Shown piece by piece: positions 29,666-39,900 of a stretch of 41,176 nucleotides of DNA. The position numbers and the translations under genes are program-made. Under the pieces are notes generated by a model. It was given only the letters and a program-made list of their open reading frames with translations. It was not told the origin of the DNA and did no database searches. The stretch is from a virus. Every line of letters begins with the position of its first letter. Positions within the stretch are counted from its first letter, which is position 1. The stretch is from IMG/VR virus record IMGVR_UViG_3300027852_000082, positions 1-41,176 of that record; one strand, written 5' to 3'.

Positions 29666-31425
29666 TAAGTGATCTCCGTAAAGTTAGTTCCCACTAATAC
29701 AACCGTGGAAATTTCATCTTCTGCCAATTCCACTGCAAAGGCCGGTGACGTAATTTCTAAATAATCAACGCCTTCTATCAAAGGGAGTGTAGCACTGAAT
29801 ACGGAAGACTCTTGAAAAAATGTATTAAAATCTACTGGAACAGTTTCTTTTAAGAAAATTTCAATTTGATCGTAGTCAGATTCTCCAAAAGTAAAACTAA
29901 AAGCATTATTGATAAAATCTATTGCACTCACTAATCCATTTTGCCAATAATCTTTTTGACATTCGTAAGTTAATTCAGAAAAAACTAATCCAAAAATTAA
30001 CATAACATATTCTTTAATGTCAGCAAAAAGATAACTACTTAAAGGTTTAATCTGTACAATAGGCGTAATTGTTTCGTATACTGGATCAACTACACGAATA
30101 TCCATTTCTTCTAATAAAGTCCTGTTTATTAAGTATTCTTGAAAATCAGTTTTTAAAGTTGTTGAAGGATTGCCGCCTCCAGAAGGAACAATAGGAACTT
30201 TACTACTTAAAGAACCATAAGCATTTTTTATAATATTAAGTCTTTCAATACCTTCATAGGATAAACCCAAAGTCTTTCCATCCGAAGAAGTTACAAATCT
30301 ATCCCTGGTCTTTAATAACATAGGGGCGATAATTTTTGCATACTCTATATTTTCCACTTCAGACCCTTCAGTGAAATTAGCGGCATTAGAAACATTTAAA
30401 ACATCCGTATCCGATCCGGCGTATGTATTAATTTTATTTAAAACAGTAACGTTAGAATTTAGCCCTCCACCAAAGGCATATTGAACATAAATATCAAAGT
30501 TATCGGGTATCTTACCATAAGTATTATTTCCAAATAAAATATAAGAAGAATTATCTGTATTGTATTTTAATAGAAAATGTGTGTTCGTAGCCAAAGAATC
30601 TAACAAACTATCAACTCTTGTCCAGTTAACACTATTGATCGTTACTTCAATGGTCTCTTTTATTATATCTAAATTTTGTAAATTGAATTTTTGCCAGGAC
30701 GTAATTCCATCGCTTTTACCTGCGACATATTGCTCTACACTGTCTTGCTGATAACAAATTTTTTGAACAGAAAAAAGTTGTATTGTGTGCGTCCCTGTTC
30801 CATCATCAGTTAAACTTATTTCTGTATTTTTATAAGCATTTAAAATACTATTAGCTAATCTAATTTCAGTGTCAGATATTTTTATAACGTAATAATCTGT
30901 ACTCACTTGTAATGGTGCAGGCAAAACACTTGTAGAGCTCACTCTAACTTTTTCACCGGTTAAATATACCCTTACAACATCTAAATTATTGTCAACTGCA
31001 TAGTTAGTTGTAAAATTTTCAGACGTATCTACAGCAACTATATCTGACCTTGCTTCAAATTTTAAAGAAGATATTTGAATGTCCCCTTGAGATCTTGCAT
31101 AGGAATTTCCTTGCAAAATGGTTTTTGGAAAAGAAACCGTATCCGCATTAAGATAATACAATAATGTACCATAAGAGGTTTTTTTCGGACTTAATTCATA
31201 ATCTATTAAAGCTAATAAATCTGCAACCGCTTGTCTTGTAAATGCCGTTCTTAAAAAAGATTGATTAGCTATGGCGTTTTCATACATAGATAAAACATCG
31301 TGTGAACCGGCTATAAGTCTTTTCCACCATTCAGGCGTATCTCTTAATTCTTCATTATCATTTATATCATTTAGAATAGAATTATATGTTCTCGATGTAT
31401 ATTGAATTGGATTTTTAATAGTCAT
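29665..31425 (-). CDS. Baseplate J-like wedge protein
   Basis: A 586-aa protein. The N-terminal part (PEWWKRLIAGSHDVLSMYE, NQSFLRTAFTRQAVADLLAL) and ELSPKKTSYGTLLYYL, the central beta domains (SFPKTILQGNSYARSQGDIQ), and SSYILFGNNTYGKIPD followed by SNVTVLNKI match the J-like/gp6-type baseplate family. These proteins form the wedge ring that changes shape on contraction. Length is large for P2 gpJ (about 300 aa) but usual for Mu gp47-like or larger J proteins. Confidence 0.8.
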   Translation of the reverse strand: MTIKNPIQYTSRTYNSILNDINDNEELRDTPEWWKRLIAGSHDVLSMYENAIANQSFLRTAFTRQAVADLLALIDYELSPKKTSYGTLLYYLNADTVSFPKTILQGNSYARSQGDIQISSLKFEARSDIVAVDTSENFTTNYAVDNNLDVVRVYLTGEKVRVSSTSVLPAPLQVSTDYYVIKISDTEIRLANSILNAYKNTEISLTDDGTGTHTIQLFSVQKICYQQDSVEQYVAGKSDGITSWQKFNLQNLDIIKETIEVTINSVNWTRVDSLLDSLATNTHFLLKYNTDNSSYILFGNNTYGKIPDNFDIYVQYAFGGGLNSNVTVLNKINTYAGSDTDVLNVSNAANFTEGSEVENIEYAKIIAPMLLKTRDRFVTSSDGKTLGLSYEGIERLNIIKNAYGSLSSKVPIVPSGGGNPSTTLKTDFQEYLINRTLLEEMDIRVVDPVYETITPIVQIKPLSSYLFADIKEYVMLIFGLVFSELTYECQKDYWQNGLVSAIDFINNAFSFTFGESDYDQIEIFLKETVPVDFNTFFQESSVFSATLPLIEGVDYLEITSPAFAVELAEDEISTVVLVGTNFTEIT

Positions 31426-31436
31426 TTAATTTTTCT

Positions 31437-31820
31437 TTATACACTTAATAAAAAATTTGCAGTTTTTGGCGTTTGATAATCACTATATAAAAAATAATTT
31501 ACGCCTATATCTAAATTACTGTCTTTTGTTTGAAAACTTATTGAATGCTGACTTACGATTATTCTTCTATCGATAGAAGAGTCTTCTCCGTTTGACACTA
31601 ATGTATTTCTATATGCTATTGTAGAGGCTATTTCAAACCTTGCTAAAATTTGTAGACTTAATCCATTAGGGTTATTTTCATATTCAATTATACCGGCAGA
31701 ACCTTTTCTATAGTAATAAAAAGATCTTTTTGGTTGTAATAAAATTTCGTAAAGATCATAGACCGATTCTTCATGTAAATTTCCAGTTCCATAATGAAAA
31801 AATGTGTCCCAATAACTCAT
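31437..31820 (-). CDS. Baseplate gp25-like protein (127 aa)
   Basis: A 127-aa protein between spike and J-like genes, the standard place of gp25/W-like baseplate wedge proteins. Motif-like segments are the N-terminal LLQPKRSFYYYRKGSAG, the helix LSLQILARFEIASTIAYRN and the C-terminal strand SQHSISFQTKDSNL. Classical gp25 has an EPR motif before the helices; it is not seen here, so the assignment leans on order and length. Confidence 0.5.
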   Translation of the reverse strand: MSYWDTFFHYGTGNLHEESVYDLYEILLQPKRSFYYYRKGSAGIIEYENNPNGLSLQILARFEIASTIAYRNTLVSNGEDSSIDRRIIVSQHSISFQTKDSNLDIGVNYFLYSDYQTPKTANFLLSV

Positions 31821-31821
31821 A

Positions 31822-32451
31822 TCATTTCCCCTTTATATCTGAACTTAAAATATCAGTTGGGGATAAAAATCCTGACGTTGGCCCAGTTGAGCCAGGACCT
31901 GTGGTTACTCCAGTATGTACATGATCATTTAATGTCTCGATAAAAGTGTCAAAAAAACTTTGTAAAGCGTCTCCTAAAACAAAAGATTCATCCCCTTCTA
32001 ATAAAGTTATTTTTTCACATAAAACATTAAGTTCTTTTTTTAAAGAAACTTCCAATGTACCAACTGCATCATCATACTTTATATAATCTTTATTATTCGG
32101 GCTCTCGTATAATATTTGATCTGATACAATACCTTTATAACTTTCAGGCGTGTTATTAGTAATTTCTGCAACAGGATAATTATAAACAGGGCTTGATCTA
32201 TCTCCATTTATAAAGTAAACTTCTGCATATTGTCCTATTCTTGGAATACATAATTGCATACCCTGTCTCGGAAAACACCACAAAGCTAAATCTGGCTTAT
32301 CCATACCTATTTCGGGCAACGTTATTTTTAGTCTTCCCTTATTAAGAATATCTTTATTGTCTACAATTTCTCCAATATAATGTCTGAGAAACACAGTTTC
32401 TTCTTTAATAAGAGTTTGTATTATTTCTAGCAAATCTCTATTTTCACTCAT
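31822..32451 (-). CDS. Baseplate spike protein (gpV-like, OB fold)
   Basis: A 209-aa protein: short N-terminal helix, an OB-fold region (DNKDILNKGRLKITLPEIGM, then ALWCFPRQGMQLCIPRIGQY and VYFINGDRSSPVY) and a C-terminal DHVHTGVTTGPGSTGPTSGF, the tail segment common in gpV/gp5-type spikes. It forms the trimeric puncturing tip below the hub. Overlaps the hub stop by 4 bases. Confidence 0.75.
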   Translation of the reverse strand: MSENRDLLEIIQTLIKEETVFLRHYIGEIVDNKDILNKGRLKITLPEIGMDKPDLALWCFPRQGMQLCIPRIGQYAEVYFINGDRSSPVYNYPVAEITNNTPESYKGIVSDQILYESPNNKDYIKYDDAVGTLEVSLKKELNVLCEKITLLEGDESFVLGDALQSFFDTFIETLNDHVHTGVTTGPGSTGPTSGFLSPTDILSSDIKGK

Positions 32452-33695
32452 ACAAAAGAACCTCCAAAAAGAGTAAAGGAATCTTGAATTTCTATATCAC
32501 ACTTATATCCGGTGTTATCTATCGTATGAGCAACTTTCTTTCCATAATAAAGAGCTAATTTTTCCTTATCTTCTTTTGGAGTAAACCATACAGGAAAACC
32601 TTTGCCAAAAATAATTCTTAAGGGCGCTGACAATAAAGGGTTGCCTAAAGTTTTTACATTCATACTATACCCTAATCCTTGTGCTGCGGTGGATTGTTCC
32701 GATGCAGTGAACGCCCACTTAACAGATTCAAAATCTTTTTTTCGTAAAAAATCTTTTTCTAATACCCATTTTTCAGCGAATGTTTCTTTACTTTCTAAGG
32801 CTTTTCTAATTGCATCCATGTTTAATTCATAAACAGTGATTTTATCATCTTTAGTTACATAACGTAAAAATGTTATCGTACCATCCGAATTTATTTTTGT
32901 TATTACATTATCACCACTTCCATTATCCCCTGCATGATTTTTCCATGAATACTCTAAAACATTAGAAACACCTTGTCCGTATTCTAAAAAAGCCGTCGTT
33001 CCTGATAATGCTCCGGAAGATAAAGTAACTACTGAAGGAGCTTCTAAATATTTAGGTGATATAAAAATACCGGTCATTTCTCCCCTTGCAGTATAACTAA
33101 TTCTAAAAAAAGTTCCCCACTCTTTAGCTAATCTTGTTAAAAATTTCATTTCAGTTTCATTTTGCATAATAGGAGTGTTTTCGCCAATCAATTCAGTACC
33201 TTGTGCAAAATTAACTTCCATTAAACTACAACCCATTTCCCTAAACGTTTCTCTTATTAAGTCGCCTTTAGTTTTTCCTGAATGAACAAAATAATTTTTA
33301 GTATTAAGAACTTCTTTCCCATAAAAACTACAATTAAAAATTGTAACACCTTTATTATTGCTGGTTCCAGATGGATTCATTACATACGCCTTAATTCCTT
33401 TTCTAACAAAAGAACCAAAAACTTGAGTAGAATTCTTTTTTGTTATTAACAAAGCATTTTCTGATAAATCTGGTTGCTTGTAGCCGAAAGAAATGTTTAA
33501 AGAAATTCCTACTTGTAATATTTTTGAATAAACATGCAAAGGATCATAAAAACTTAAAACACCGGAATTTATTCTTTGTAATTCTTCAATATAAGAAAAA
33601 GATATAATATCTTTAGTAGAAATTTCACTTTCTATATCTGAACTTTCTACACTGAAAAAGGAACTGTCTTGATTGGTTACTCCTGCAACTATCAT
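32448..33695 (-). CDS. Baseplate hub protein (gpD/gp27-like)
   Basis: A 415-aa protein, N-terminal beta domain with IISFSYIEELQRINSGVLSF and a gpD-like middle (TKGDLIRETFREMGCSL, ETEMKFLTRLAKEWGTFFR). This helix-and-strand pattern is typical of late-control gpD/gp27 hubs that connect tail tube and spike. The C-terminal part contains LLSAPLRIIFGKGFPVWFTP and CDIEIQDSF. Start overlaps the preceding stop by 4 bases; length normal for the family. Confidence 0.75.
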   Translation of the reverse strand: MIVAGVTNQDSSFFSVESSDIESEISTKDIISFSYIEELQRINSGVLSFYDPLHVYSKILQVGISLNISFGYKQPDLSENALLITKKNSTQVFGSFVRKGIKAYVMNPSGTSNNKGVTIFNCSFYGKEVLNTKNYFVHSGKTKGDLIRETFREMGCSLMEVNFAQGTELIGENTPIMQNETEMKFLTRLAKEWGTFFRISYTARGEMTGIFISPKYLEAPSVVTLSSGALSGTTAFLEYGQGVSNVLEYSWKNHAGDNGSGDNVITKINSDGTITFLRYVTKDDKITVYELNMDAIRKALESKETFAEKWVLEKDFLRKKDFESVKWAFTASEQSTAAQGLGYSMNVKTLGNPLLSAPLRIIFGKGFPVWFTPKEDKEKLALYYGKKVAHTIDNTGYKCDIEIQDSFTLFGGSFV

Positions 33696-33964
33696 AATGG
33701 TATTTTTATAAAAGTTATATTATTCAAGTTAAACTTTTCTTCAAAAAGATTAACCTTATTAAAATCTACAATTTTAAAAGAAAGATATTCACCATCGTCA
33801 CCATAAATTTCTTCCCTGGAAGCTATTTCATCTATATTATCGTTAGAGTTTATTTTTAATTCTCCCAACAAAACATAATCAGGATATTCTCTCATATCTT
33901 TTATTTCAAAAGATTGCCCTGATTTAGTTTGAAAACTTATATTATTAACTGTTGTGTATCTCAT
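33692..33964 (-). CDS. Small baseplate/tail protein, unknown (90 aa)
   Basis: A 90-aa acidic beta-rich protein (MRYTTVNNISFQTKSGQSF ... DDGEYLSFKIVDFNKV). It stands between the tube-adaptor and hub genes, where many myophages have a small LysM-like or gpX protein, but no LysM motif is visible. The stop overlaps the hub start as ATGA. Assigned only as a tail-module protein. Confidence 0.5.
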   Translation of the reverse strand: MRYTTVNNISFQTKSGQSFEIKDMREYPDYVLLGELKINSNDNIDEIASREEIYGDDGEYLSFKIVDFNKVNLFEEKFNLNNITFIKIPL

Positions 33965-33969
33965 AATAT

Positions 33970-34563
33970 TTAATAAGAAGGTGCGCCTGTTCTTTGTGCT
34001 TGTATAGTATCATAAGTTCCTAATGCCATACCTGCCAAAGATGCAAATTTTCTGTAAATTTCTTCAGCTCTATATAATACATTAGTTTCATCAAGCCATA
34101 ATTCTAATTCAATGTTGGTATATTTTGGATTGCCTATTTGATTTATCCATCCGCCTTCATGAACAAAGTCACATTTTTTTACCCAATAAATTAATGGAAT
34201 GGATCCCGCTCCCCAATAATAAAGTACCTTTGGGTTAGATGTAAATTGACTTGAATTTAATCCAAAAAATCCAAAAGACTGGTTTCTTAAATTTTCAAAT
34301 TGTTTTAATAATAAAACATTTCCTACAGAATTATTTCTTTTAACAAGGGGCAAAGTAAACGATATTTTTCTATTAGCGCCACCACCATACATTATGGGTT
34401 GGTAATTTAACCCAGGAACAGGTGTTTCAGATAAAATTATATCTTTTCTATCGGAAATATTTCCTGGTATTGTTACACTTGTTATCAGTTGCTTATTACC
34501 TATATCAAAAAGAAACCAAGGAAGATGATAAGAAAATTTTGGTAAGTTTAAAGATAGACTCAT
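33970..34563 (-). CDS. Tube/baseplate adaptor-like protein (197 aa)
   Basis: A 197-aa protein directly after the tape measure gene. It is beta-rich with YQPIMYGGGANRKISFTLPL, a helix LLKQFENLRN, and WVKKCDFVHEGGWINQIG followed by YTNIELELWLDE, like the CIS-tube/LysM-adaptor proteins that join tail tube and baseplate in contractile systems. Family membership is likely but not proved; LysM itself is absent. Confidence 0.5.
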   Translation of the reverse strand: MSLSLNLPKFSYHLPWFLFDIGNKQLITSVTIPGNISDRKDIILSETPVPGLNYQPIMYGGGANRKISFTLPLVKRNNSVGNVLLLKQFENLRNQSFGFFGLNSSQFTSNPKVLYYWGAGSIPLIYWVKKCDFVHEGGWINQIGNPKYTNIELELWLDETNVLYRAEEIYRKFASLAGMALGTYDTIQAQRTGAPSY

Positions 34564-35889
34564 TTAACGTCCCCCTGCCAATACCATTTGATTCTTTAAA
34601 AGTGATCTTAAAGTATTGGATACGTTATTAGCTACATCAATATTTTCTTTACTATTATCTATATTTATATCAATTTTATTATTAAAAGTAGCATTAGAAA
34701 TATTGGAACTTTTTGTATAAACCGGTTTATTAATTTGTGTTGAACTGTTCAAAGATGTTTCCGGGTTTACAAGTTTATCATTACCACGATCTTTTTGAAT
34801 AGGCGTTATAGTCTTTCCATTATCGTTACTTTTTTCAAAAGGTTTTTTAGATTTCTTTTTCGTATCAGTAAAAATATCATAAGTTTTAGAACCAAAACCT
34901 GAAATATCTTGAAAATGTCTTTCCGATCTACTACTTGAACGTTCTTTTAACCGTTCTCCTTTAGACACAATATTCTTTCGTGCTTCTTCTATGGCTTTTT
35001 TATCCTTTGTAATATAAGCAAAAAACATTTTCACCAAGTTAATACTTACTCCAAGACCTGTTAAAATGTGATCAATAAGAGAAACAATACCTCTTAACGC
35101 AACTCCCAAAGTTGTTCCAATCAATAATCCCAATGTTTTAAAACTTTTTCCCAGCATACCTGATTCTATATTAGTTTTTCCCATCCAATCAAAAAGATCT
35201 TTAAAAAGACTAATAAGATATTTTAATTCAGGCGTCAAATTACCTACACCTTCTATTACACCACTAAAAAGATTAGATGAAAATTTGAGTAAACTCCCTA
35301 TAACATTTCCAAAAAGTTTTCCAAGAGGTTCTAAAGCTAAAGAAACAAATGCTATAACAGTAGCGATTTTAAATATAATTAAATTTACCGTATCCGTTAT
35401 CTTATTTGTAGTTCTACCAAAAATATGTTCTAAATGTCCAGATAATGTTTCCCAGAAACCTTTAATAAATTTCCAAACACCCTTTACAACTTCTGTAATA
35501 ATTTTAAAAACCTTAACGACTACCGTCCCCCAACGCAAAAACATCGTTCTATTTGCAGTAACCCATTTTAAAAGTCTTTGTAAAATCGGAACTAAAGTTT
35601 TTCTCAAAGGCCAAAGTAAATTTTTACTCATAATGTCACCCACTATTGAAAAGGTTCGTCCAATTTCGGGGATAGTGGACAAAGTTTTTTTCAACATACC
35701 ATAAGCCATCGCCAATGGTGCAAATACCTTGACTAAATTCATAGCAGATAAATTGGCCTGGCCTAATTTTTTTGTAGAAGTCTCGGAAAATTTTGTAAAG
35801 TTCGTGTTTAAATTCCCTAATCCTTTTTCAATAGCAGTAAAACCTTTTGCAAAAGATGATGGATCAAATGTTAAGGTTACGTCTTCCAT
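34564..35889 (-). CDS. Tail tape measure protein
   Basis: A 441-aa mainly helical, hydrophobic protein. The N-terminus (FAKGFTAIEKGLGNLNTNF) and long amphipathic helices are typical; hydrophobic segments at about 170-200 and 245-290 could insert in the host membrane. A Ser/Lys-rich linker leads to a C-terminal VYTKSSNISNATFNNKIDI and NVSNTLRSLLKNQMV, usual for tape measures. At about 1.5 angstrom per residue it predicts a short tail of about 65 nm. Start immediately follows the GT frame stop, downstream of the tail chaperone as expected. Confidence 0.8.
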   Translation of the reverse strand: MEDVTLTFDPSSFAKGFTAIEKGLGNLNTNFTKFSETSTKKLGQANLSAMNLVKVFAPLAMAYGMLKKTLSTIPEIGRTFSIVGDIMSKNLLWPLRKTLVPILQRLLKWVTANRTMFLRWGTVVVKVFKIITEVVKGVWKFIKGFWETLSGHLEHIFGRTTNKITDTVNLIIFKIATVIAFVSLALEPLGKLFGNVIGSLLKFSSNLFSGVIEGVGNLTPELKYLISLFKDLFDWMGKTNIESGMLGKSFKTLGLLIGTTLGVALRGIVSLIDHILTGLGVSINLVKMFFAYITKDKKAIEEARKNIVSKGERLKERSSSRSERHFQDISGFGSKTYDIFTDTKKKSKKPFEKSNDNGKTITPIQKDRGNDKLVNPETSLNSSTQINKPVYTKSSNISNATFNNKIDINIDNSKENIDVANNVSNTLRSLLKNQMVLAGGR

Positions 35890-36956
35890 TTATAATTCCT
35901 CAATTTGTTGAGAATGTAATTCTTGTATTCTTTCAGCTTCTTTAAGAAAAAGATGAAAGTAACTTAAATCCATATTTTCTAACATAGTTAAATTCAAACC
36001 TCCTTTGGAGTAGTACATAATTAAAAAAGCTTCTTTTACAAAAATTTCTTTTGTATAATCAATATAACATAAACTTTCAGACAACCAGTGTAAAATAGAA
36101 TTCCGTGCTCCAATATATTCAAAAACATTTATTGGAGCACGGAATCGAAAAAATTTAACGTATTTATAAAAGGATACCAGATTTTACCGCATTCTTTACA
36201 AGTTTTTTGTATTTCTGGATGGACTCCAAAATTATTTATATAAGAAGAAATTGCACCTATATCTTTACGAACTTCTTCTATATTATAAAACAACTTTAAA
36301 CCATAAAGTCTTCGCCATGCATCATCTACATCTTTATTGTTTACTTTTTTTATAGCATTAGCATAAACAGCATATTGTAATTTTGTTTCATTTTGTATTT
36401 CTACGGAAGAGTAGGCTTTTACATAATCCTCTATTGTAGGAAAACTCATTAACAATTCTGTTATGTCTTCTTCTCCTAAAGTAGTTTCTATCGTAACTGG
36501 TTTAGATAAAATTATTGTAAATAATAAATTTTCAGGATCCTCCATAAAAGTAACTTTTAAGTCTGAAATTCGATCTCGTTCATCCAATTCTAAATCATCC
36601 ATTAAAATTTTTTGTGCGATAATGGTAGTATTACAACGAGGACAGGTGTATACACCTTCTACAAAATCTTCCCCATCATAATATAAAATCATTATTTCTT
36701 GTGCAAGATACTCTAAGTTCTTATTACTCATAAAATTAAACGAACGTTTTATCGCAGATTCTTCTACAATTTCATTTGTCTCAGAAATGATCCTTATGGT
36801 GCATCCAGCGACAAAGGTTTTCATAGCAACATAAGAATTATATTTTCTAATAGCTTCTTGTGTATCCAATAAAACTTTGCCGCTGGGCTTTTTAATCTCT
36901 ACTTCATTATATAAATGAGAACTTGTTTGATAAAGAACGGGTAATTTTTTAATCAT
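35890..36956 (-). CDS. Tail assembly chaperone, frameshift product (GT-type, 355 aa)
   Basis: Made when ribosomes slip back one base on A AAT TTT (36150-36156). The first 269 residues are those of the zero-frame product; translation then continues FRFRAPINVFEYIGARNSI, LHWLSESLCY and on through IYYSKG-type helical sequence to a TAA at 35890-35892, adding 86 residues. The extension frame has no ATG at its head (only a TTG at 36084) and no ribosome binding site, which supports frameshifting over independent start. The stop abuts the tape measure start. Confidence 0.8.
36100..36156 (-). promoter_or_regulatory. Programmed -1 ribosomal frameshift signal
   Basis: On the minus-strand mRNA: slippery heptamer A AAT TTT (36156-36150) in the right phase, 4-nt spacer, then a perfect 16-bp stem (arms 36145-36130 and 36115-36100, core CCGTGCTCC / GGAGCACGG) with a 14-nt loop. 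The zero-frame stop TAA lies at 36131-36129, at the edge of the stem and loop. Confidence 0.85.
36129..36956 (-). CDS. Tail assembly chaperone, zero-frame product (G-type)
   Basis: A 275-aa protein immediately before the tape measure, ending at TAA (36129-36131). N-terminal beta strands (SGKVLLDTQEAIRKYNSYVA), two Cys pairs forming a possible zinc site (YTCPRCNTT and KTCKECGKIWYPF), and a helical centre. In many phages the two genes before the tape measure are tail chaperones joined by programmed frameshifting; the signal is visible here (see separate entry). It binds and solubilises the tape measure during tail assembly. Longer than lambda gpG (140 aa). Confidence 0.7.
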   Translation of the reverse strand: MIKKLPVLYQTSSHLYNEVEIKKPSGKVLLDTQEAIRKYNSYVAMKTFVAGCTIRIISETNEIVEESAIKRSFNFMSNKNLEYLAQEIMILYYDGEDFVEGVYTCPRCNTTIIAQKILMDDLELDERDRISDLKVTFMEDPENLLFTIILSKPVTIETTLGEEDITELLMSFPTIEDYVKAYSSVEIQNETKLQYAVYANAIKKVNNKDVDDAWRRLYGLKLFYNIEEVRKDIGAISSYINNFGVHPEIQKTCKECGKIWYPFINTLNFFDSVLQ

Positions 36957-36986
36957 AGCAAACCTATTTAATTAGGACTAAAAATT

Positions 36987-39900
36987 TTATAAATCAGTTA
37001 ATCGCACCATATCTAAATCTGGAATTATTTTTGTCGCATTGATATATCCAAAATACTTTATATTAAATCTTATAGTTGATCCTCTAACTATATCAAAATA
37101 AAGTAAACCTGTATCAGAATTATAAACACCATTTTTAACCTCGCCCGAATGAAGTTTTCCGACATAATCATAAGGTAATATTAAAATAAAACAAGAAGCA
37201 TCTATACTTTCAACCGGCGTCAAGCCATCAGCTTGAAACGCATAATCATAAACACGACAAGCATCAGCCGACCCAGGCGTCCCAATCGTTACAGTTGTTC
37301 CTGTATAATTTTTTGTCTCTGCGATAGTGACTACTAAAGTTTGATTTGAAAAATTATATCCAGCTTTATGAATTCTTATTGTATAAGTTCCATCATCTAT
37401 ATTGTGTGATGTATCGCCGTTTGAATCTGTGCTTTCACGTTCGTAAAAAGTAGTATTAGCTTCATCCCAAATTTCAACTACACATTCAACAACATTATTA
37501 TTGGATTCATCTTTTATATTTATTACTATTGCATTACTTCCAGATAACCCAGCACCAGTTATCCAATCAGTATTTCCTGTATTGATTATAGCTTTAAGAC
37601 TATCTGTGTCTGTATCAAAATTGATTCCTTTTGCATCATCAAGCGAATTCCCCATCGTTTCTTGATCCCAAATAATTTCTAACATACTATCTTCAATGTA
37701 AGGCAACCCAATAGAAATCCCACGTCTCTCATCAGAAGATAAGGTATGATCGTAAATTCTTATGTCATCAACTTGCCCTGTTATTTGATTTACAAATTCA
37801 CCAATTTTCATAAAAAGAAGTGTAGTTGAAATTCCTGGCGTTCCTGTCCAGGCTACAGTATTTTGAGAAACTAAATCAACAAACAATTCCCCTCCTCCTG
37901 AATCTACTGTAAAAATAATATGATGCCACAAGCCATCATTGACAACCCCACCATCGTTAGCATCCGGAGTCATATTGATATAATCAGATCCGTCTACCGC
38001 GTATAACGCTTTTAACCTTCCGGCATTAATATAAAAAGCGAATCCATTATACGGCGCTGTCGTGGGACCAAGACTGACTATTCCTCTGTCTGCTCCAGAA
38101 TCTGTAGTCTTAATCCGACATGAAATTGATATAGGATATTGATTCACAACATTTGCCTGTTGCGCTTTCATGGCCACATCAGGAATAGTTATCAACCCGA
38201 TACTATCATCCAGCCCTGCTGTTTTATAAGAAGAATAATATATCTTAGCTTCTGTTCCGTCTAACGAGTACCAGCCGGCATCTGCAACATACGTCCCATC
38301 CCAATCCGCAGATGTTAAACTTTTTTCAATTATCGGGTTGTAATTTATTGTCCAATTTATCCGGTCTGTTGAATAGGCGACATATAAATATATGCTGGTA
38401 AAAGAAGTGCTGAAAAGCATGTAATAAACATCATTATATTTCTTTACTACACCTTTGTAGTATGCCCCTCCGCCTAAAACAGGAGTAGTTTGATATCTCG
38501 TCCAGGTTACGCCGTCTGTGGATGTTGCAAGCCCTATTCCTCCGTAAGTTAGCGTGTCGTCATATCCAGAATACCACATATAATATGTTCCGCTTTCCTT
38601 CAACACGGTCATATATGTCACGCCTGCCTCATCAAAAGCGCCTGGCGCGCCATGCTCAAACACAATTCCTTGTTTTGTCCAGACCTCGCCATCCGGAGAA
38701 GTCGCATAACCTATTTCACTTGTAACATCATCGTCACTTCCAGCGTACCACATTTTATATGTTCCGCCATCTTCAATAACACATACATCATGCGCTCTTT
38801 TAGAATCCCAACCACTTGCTGAAGTATCTAAAACAATCCCAAAATAAACAAACGTCTTCCCACCATCAGCCGATTTCGATAATCCTGTTCTAATATCATC
38901 ATCTGCGCCAACTACAGAAAAATACATCCATATTTCATCGCCAATATCAATTAAATTTGGAAAATACGCCCCCTTTTGTCCTGTTTGTCCTGCGACAATC
39001 GGATTTTCAGAATACTTTGATTCGTCCCACCAGGCCCTGCACTCAATCGATTCACTTCCTGAAAAATTTAAAGCCTTGCCCTTCACGCCCTCAACAAAAG
39101 TTATATCTTCATCTAATATTCCTTTGAATCCAGCGTGTAATTTATCATAAATGTATCTTCCGGAAGATTCATTTATTCTAAAATTTAAATTTAATCCTCC
39201 TTGTAAACCAACAAAAGAAGCAGCCGATCCGCCCCATGCTGCATCACCTCTGTTTCTTATAGCTTCGTTAGAATCAGTATTTTCAACAAATCCAGTTCCT
39301 TTGACTTCAGTTAAATGAGTTATCATTATATCCTGTTTCGCTTCCGTTGCATCTCCGCCTGTTCCACTCGGTGCTTGTTCCAGTGCATTTTCCGTATAAC
39401 GTGAAACACCTCCGTCACTTTCTATCAATTCATTTAATAAAGCTGTAGCAACACCTGGCTTACTGGTAGGATCATAATCTACTGCAAATAAATGATCTAG
39501 ATGAATGTCGGATAAAGCGTCATCGGCTTCTGATTTAACATTGCCTGCCGTGAGAATGGATCGACTTGATATTGTTGCGTTTATATTATCAACAAGCAAT
39601 TTGCCAATTGATCCGGCTGCTGTTAATGCAGAAGTTAGTCTATCCCATACATCAGCAACCAATGTCCCAAAACTAGTTAATGTTCTTGCACCAACACTCC
39701 ATATATCAGCAGCGGCATGGCTTGATCTACTTGAAACATTTGCGTCTAATCTTGCCATTTCAGTGTCATACTCCCCGGCAGGGCCAAACCCAACTGCAGT
39801 CGCCCAATTGCCTTGATTTGTTTGCAATTCGTTAGTATCTTCAACTATCGCAGCCAATTGGGTAGAATTAGAATCCATTTCGGTTCTTATTTGGGTCACA

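Noticed and set aside
35890-36084. Independent 64-aa gene starting at TTG 36084
   Set aside because: No ribosome binding site, and the frame continues upstream to the -1 slip site; the fusion explains it better.
39505-39816. Plus-strand open frame within the giant fibre gene
   Set aside because: Antisense shadow; G+C-richer sequence simply has fewer stops.
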